From Mesostigma viride (lineage: Eukaryota; Streptophyta; Mesostigmatophyceae; Mesostigmatales; Mesostigmataceae), in assembly GCA_009746045.1 (NCBI GenBank), contig RPFO01000403.1:98124-162123 (forward strand): 64,000 nucleotides of DNA, read 5' to 3'. Of this stretch, positions 60,159 through 64,000 are shown in pieces. The notes beneath the pieces were generated by a model. The model did not search any database. It was given only the letters and a program-made list of their open reading frames with translations, and was not told where the DNA came from. Within the stretch, counting starts at the first letter, position 1; each line of letters starts with the position of its first letter. The translations under genes were made by a program, and so were the position numbers.

Positions 60159-60470
60159 GGAGGAAGAATTGGTGGGGAGAGAGTTGGAGAGTCGGAGAGA
60201 GCTGGAGAGCTGGACTCGAGAGAGCTGGAGAGCAGGATGCCCGGACAGTCCGGTTGTCCTCCTCTTTACCCGTTTTTCGTGGGCGAACGGACGCTCCGGA
60301 TTCGCCGCGATCGGAGGGTCGCCAATCACCCCCGTGGATAACGCCGATCGTGTGCCAATCACGGCCGACCGTCGGATGGGCCGGGCATCTCCCGCGCCGC
60401 GCCATCGTTACCGTGGAGCTGCGCTAGTATCCACCAATGGGACGCCGGCGATCCATACCGCGGCCGGGAC
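60159..60470 (-). promoter_or_regulatory. Promoter of cluster gene 3
   Basis: Carries GGATGCCCGGACAG (60235-60248) and GTGCCAATCAC (about 60353), both identical to the promoter of cluster gene 2, plus a second CCAATCAC (60325) and TATCCACCAATGGG (60427). The 5' leader is CT-rich on the minus strand and has ATTCTTCC just before the ATG. Confidence 0.6.
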
Positions 60471-60728
60471 TTAGCGATTTCGGGACTTAGCCATTTTCGG
60501 GACTTTGCGACATTGGGACTGTCCCGGCGTCCTGCTACTCTAACGTCATCGCGGGCCGCGGCCGGGACTGCCTACTTGGGACTTAGCGTCCTACGTGTGC
60601 ATGATGTTGAGACTTGAGACGGGAACATGCAGGCAAGGCTTTATTAATCAATAAAATGGTGTTAATCACAAGTCGCTATCTACATGTACACATGATAGCC
60701 CCCGGGCTATTCGATAGGATGTCGCCGC
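60471..60728 (-). terminator. 3' flank of cluster gene 4 with AATAAA signal
   Basis: GGGACTTAGC occurs several times (60470-60600). A TTTATTAATC complement near 60640 gives AATAAA on the minus strand, about 90 bases past the stop of gene 4. Confidence 0.45.
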
Positions 60729-62237
60729 TCAGCAGGAGCGGGCGGCGAGCAAGAGCTGGGCGGGCGTCAGCCCGCGCGCGTGTACGACGCGACAGTGGGC
60801 CGGGCATTGGTCGTCTTGCGAGGGCCACGGCGCGAACCCACTGCGAACCGTCCGCGGCCGTTTCGGTCTCCAGGATGACGGAGCCGTGCCTCGCCCGGCC
60901 GAGTCCGCACTCGTTGAGTCGTCTACGGACGGCAGGGAGGCCAGCGGGGTGGACGGAAGTCCCTCAGGGGCACCAATCCGATCGTACGGCCGATGGCGAC
61001 GCAGCGGGTGAAGACGGGCGCCGAAGTCGGCCCGTCGGGCTGGGCCAGCCACTCCTCTGGCCGGCCCAGGCGGGGCTTGAGCTCCGGGACCTTCTCGACG
61101 CAGTTGCCTCTCGAGTCCTCGTAACGCTTACCGACGAGGACGCACGTGGTGTCCTTCACGAGCGCCGCCACGACGCGCTGGGTCTGCGGCCCGAACGCGC
61201 GCCAGTCGCCTATGCGGGCCGAGAAGTCCGGCAGGGCGGACGGTGCGGGCAGGGCGGACGGAACGGACTGGACGGGCAGGGCGTACGGGATTGAGGAGGA
61301 CGGGACGGATACTCGGGCGGTCTGGACGGACGTCGGCGCGCTCGACGCGCTGGACTCCTGGCGCCGCGCCGTGCGAGGCCTCTTGGGCACGGGGGCTGCG
61401 CGGGCGCGTCGACCGTATCCGGCGTCTGGTTGAAGTAGCTGTCGCCGTAGTTGATGAGGAGTTCCTCCCCCTCGCGGATGTCCCTCAAGGCGTACACGCG
61501 GGAGGACAGCAACGCGTCGTTGGGAGTCTTGAACTCGCAGTTCTGAATGCCCCGGCCCTCGTTGTGGTTGATGAAGGCCGTTTCGTTGCAGTACGTGTCC
61601 GCCTCCAGGCACACCGCGTACGTCCGTCCGTCGAAGAGCGTCAGACGGTAGCATCCGTCCGTCTTCACCTGGGCGGACGACGTGTCCAGATCTCCGTCTG
61701 GCAGCTGTAGTACCGCACCAGGGCGCCGCCGTACACCCCGATCTCGTCTCCCGCCGCGAAGTCCGGCCGGCGAACGCGCCGAACGGGCCGTGCGGGTCGT
61801 TAGCCGGGAGCGCCCTGACGCGGATCCGGTCGTTGAGGGAAGATTCGAGCATCCCGAGCTGGGCGCCCACTTCGAGCGTCGGGCACCCCGGGGTCACGGG
61901 GGCCGACACGTATTTTATCTTCTGGCCGCTGCACCCGACCCTGCGGGCCAGGTGCACCTCACTGGGGAGGTACATCCGAATGTACATCTTTTCCGCGGCG
62001 CGCACGTTCTTCTCGAATTCTTCTTCGTGTCGGGGGCGCTTGGCCTGCGTCGGGGAAGAAACGGGCGATCAGGCGCACGGGCAAACAGGTGAGGGAAGAA
62101 ACGGTGGGTCAGATCGTGTGTGATAACCAGGGAGACGGGGCGAAGGAAGCCGCGGTTCGAAGGGGAAGAATTGCTTACCGCGCGGACCTTGGCGGCGGGC
62201 AGGGGGTGGGGGAAGAAACGGTAGCAGCCGATGCCAT
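60729..62237 (-). pseudogene. Cluster gene 4, SET-domain paralogue of gene 3, frame-broken
   Basis: Exon 1 may be 62237-62179 (MASAATVSSPTPCPPPR...). The remainder begins at the acceptor GACGCAG near 62048 (AKRPRHEEEFEKNVRAAEKM). Then come SET-domain blocks in shifting frames: PDFAAGDEIGVYGGALV (about 61770-61720), TYCNETAFINHNEGRGIQNC and LRDIREGEELLINYGDSYF (about 61600-61430). SET domains are protein lysine methyltransferases; the NH..., Asn-Cys and GEEL...YG motifs are present. It then carries the gene-3 module: DWRAFGPQTQRVVAALV, EEWLAQPDGPTSAPVFTR, GRTIGLVPLRDF, and in other frames SQWVRAVALA and GLTPAQLLLAARSC. At least five single-base frame changes are needed, so it is decayed or the sequence has indel errors. 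Confidence 0.7.
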
Positions 62238-62842
62238 GGCAAAATAGAGAAGTGTGGGAGGCTAGCTGGGAGCTGGTTTGCTGGAGTGATGGTCGAAGGA
62301 ATGACAAGACCCGGGTCCTGTGCCCACTATGTAGTCCTCGGGTGTCCGGCGGTTACGGGATCGACGCACGGGAGCGATTGGCGAGATCGACGGTGGGTGA
62401 TTGGCCGGCGCGGACGGGCCTGGACGGACGTATCCACGGCACGCCAATCACGGGCACGCCAATCGGGCGAGCCAGTCCCGATCGGACGGCTGCCAATCCC
62501 CCGGGCCGCCAATCGGACGAGCCAATCCCGTCCGGTGATTGGCCCTCTTCTGGACGGGCCTGGACGGGCGTATCCACGGCACGCCAATCGCGGATCCGCC
62601 AATCGGACGGGCCAATCTCGCCCGAGTGATTGGCCGGCCGCGTCGGGTCCCACAAGAGATAGGATGGTCGGATGCGTGCCACGTGGCGCATATTGATTGG
62701 CTGGCGTCGATCGCCCATCGCGCCATCCCGTCCGATGGGTATAAGTTCTTGGGGGGTGTTCGGATCTCGTCACCAAGCTCTCCGCTCTCCGCAGCTCGAA
62801 AAAACCCGCAACCCTCCCATTCTTCTCCAAAGCCCCCCAAAA
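62238..62842. promoter_or_regulatory. Bidirectional promoter with a dense CCAAT array
   Basis: Between cluster gene 4 (minus) and gene 5 (plus). From 62375 to 62695 there are about 13 CCAAT or ATTGG pentamers, mostly as GCCAATC or GATTGGC. Part is a duplication of about 145 bp (GACGGGCCTGGACGG at 62413 and 62557). TATAAG at 62740 precedes gene 5, followed by a leader with ATTCTTCTCC before its ATG. Confidence 0.75.
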
Positions 62843-63292
62843 ATGGCCCCACGCACCAAGGAGTCCGCCCGCAGGCAGGCGAATTATTCCATCACGGGAC
62901 GCTTCCTGGCCGAGCCATGGCGCAACCATCCTCTCGTCACGAAATCATTCGAGGATGAATTCGCAGCGTTCGCCGAAACGCTGGAAGAACTCCCTATTCC
63001 TCCCTCAGGCCAGAGGGTGGATATCGTCGAGGTGGACGCTGGCTCTTCCGCCGCGTCGCCCGTAAAGTCGTTCTACGACCTCCAGAGGGTCGTTTCGGCC
63101 CTTCGTTTTGCCCGCGCCGCGAAGAGGGCACGGGTGAACGCGCCGATTGTCGCTGGCGATGCGCCGGTTGACGGCGATGTGGCGGGCGCAAGTGACGCTC
63201 GGCCCAAGTCTCCACGCGCTGACGTGGATTGTGAGTTGGTCGGCGAGATCGTGACGTCCTCCAGTGGCGAGAAATTCGTTGTCGCCGAGTGA
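62843..63292 (+). CDS. Hypothetical protein, cluster gene 5
   Basis: 149 residues from the first ATG after the TATA element at 62740; single exon. The N-terminus is basic (MAPRTKESARRQANYSITGR), followed by FLAEPWRNHPLVTKSFEDEF, an acidic stretch, and a helix VVSALRFARAAKRARVN. The C-terminus is VGEIVTSSSGEKFVVAE. No family is recognised and no membrane segment is seen. It is the only plus-strand gene of the cluster, head to head with the SET paralogue across the CCAAT array. AATAATAAAG at about 63355 is a likely poly(A) signal 60 bases past the stop. Confidence 0.65.
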   Translation: MAPRTKESARRQANYSITGRFLAEPWRNHPLVTKSFEDEFAAFAETLEELPIPPSGQRVDIVEVDAGSSAASPVKSFYDLQRVVSALRFARAAKRARVNAPIVAGDAPVDGDVAGASDARPKSPRADVDCELVGEIVTSSSGEKFVVAE

Positions 63293-63690
63293 ACAATGTA
63301 CCCTGGAAATCCCGACTGACGGGATCCACGGAGGCCATTAAATGAAATGGATTGAATAATAAAGCAATTGTACCCCATTCTTGTGTGAATGCATGTCCAC
63401 GTAGATAGGATCGCGCGGAATCCATGATGGCATGACAAGTGGCATGTTCATAGAGATCCTAGATTCTGTTCAGGCTGTTCAGGCAATCCGATTCCCGCTG
63501 ACGTCATCGTTGACCATGATGCAATATAGGATTTTGCGACGGAAAACGGCCACGTGGCACGCGCGGAAGTAGCGTGTAGTGTATCCAGGGTACGGATCAC
63601 GGAATCGAAAGAGTACGGCCCAAAAAAAAATATCTAAAGCGCATAGTATAAAATGAAGAATCTCAGATACGGTGGATCCTGGGATGTCCA
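63293..63690. other. 3' flank of cluster gene 5 and lead-in to palindrome
   Basis: Poly(A) signal at about 63355, then no gene. CCTGTTCAGG-like and GACGTCAT words (63465-63505) echo text in the palindrome that follows. Confidence 0.5.
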
Positions 63691-64000
63691 GGGAGGTGTC
63701 AGAGATCCGAATATTCGATCGTAACCGTCGCCTGAACAGGATCTGGGACGTCCAGGGACCCTTGGGTGTACGGACATGACGTCATCTGCTGACGTCAGCA
63801 CGCCGAGTCGTCGAGTGGTGACGTCACCAGGTGCCCTGGGCGGGCTTTCTCCGCTGGCACCTGGTGACGTCACCACTCGACGACTCGGCGTGCTGACGTC
63901 AGCAGATGACGTCATGTCCGTACACCCAAGGGTCCCTGGACGTCCCAGATCCTGTTCAGGCGACGGTTACGATCGAATATTCGGATCTCTGACACCTCCC
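63691..64000. repeat. Perfect palindrome, 145-bp arms, 20-base spacer, at window edge
   Basis: 63691-63835 is the exact complement of 63856-64000; the spacer is 63836-63855. Each arm has three TGACGTCA (CRE-type) sites (63777, 63790 and 63819 in the left arm). The arm still matches at the last base of the window, so it may continue on the right. Confidence 0.97.

Noticed and set aside
59451-60341. Long plus-strand open frame of 296 codons
   Set aside because: It is antisense to cluster gene 3, whose exons, splice sites and paralogue support the minus strand; GC-rich coding DNA often leaves the opposite strand open.

Overview
The window reads as nuclear DNA of a eukaryote, most likely a green-lineage alga (inference; no rRNA, tRNA or organelle marker is present to prove it). 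The grounds are many GT-AG introns of about 0.2-2 kb, exons of about 80-180 bp, simple and minisatellite repeats inside introns, plant-type CACTA, LINE and Metaviridae elements, two short copies of CCCTAAA near 43.26 kb, and CACGTG (G-box) repeats.

Layout. (1) 0.5-17.4 kb, minus strand: a short-type ABCC (MRP) transporter gene whose first 18 recognised exons encode TMD1 and NBD1; its 3' half runs off the left edge. Its introns carry 14-bp, 53-bp, 49-bp and 43-bp satellites. (2) 17.4-18.2 kb: divergent promoter interval. (3) 18.2-26.1 kb, plus strand: a PH-domain gene of 8 phase-consistent exons, with a very long disordered exon and coiled-coil 3' exons. (4) 26.1-40.1 kb: a nest of LINE fragments in both orientations, tandem and direct duplications, and a 4,167-bp CACTA-type transposon inserted in the RT catalytic motif of one LINE. 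(5) 40.1-49.4 kb: gene-poor repeats, with 39-bp inverted termini 6.9 kb apart, inverted minisatellites around a long AATTC tract, rearranged duplications and hairpins. (6) 49.4-54.7 kb: a truncated Metaviridae retrotransposon whose gag is split by a 487-bp MITE. (7) 54.7-63.4 kb: a compact GC-rich cluster of five small genes or pseudogenes (four minus, one plus), each ending in an AATAAA signal. Several share CCAAT boxes, an identical 14-bp core-promoter word and intronic TTCTTCCC motifs. Two are paralogues with a common C-terminal module, and one of these also has a SET domain. (8) 63.7-64.0 kb: a perfect 145-bp-arm palindrome full of TGACGTCA sites, reaching the window edge.

How it fits together: the two host genes on the left are ordinary divergent neighbours. 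The middle is accessory DNA shaped by nested insertion. The right-hand cluster looks like a co-regulated, locally duplicated gene family of unknown function and is the best candidate here for something undescribed. Exon borders were inferred by eye from splice signals, phase and family alignment; no search was run.
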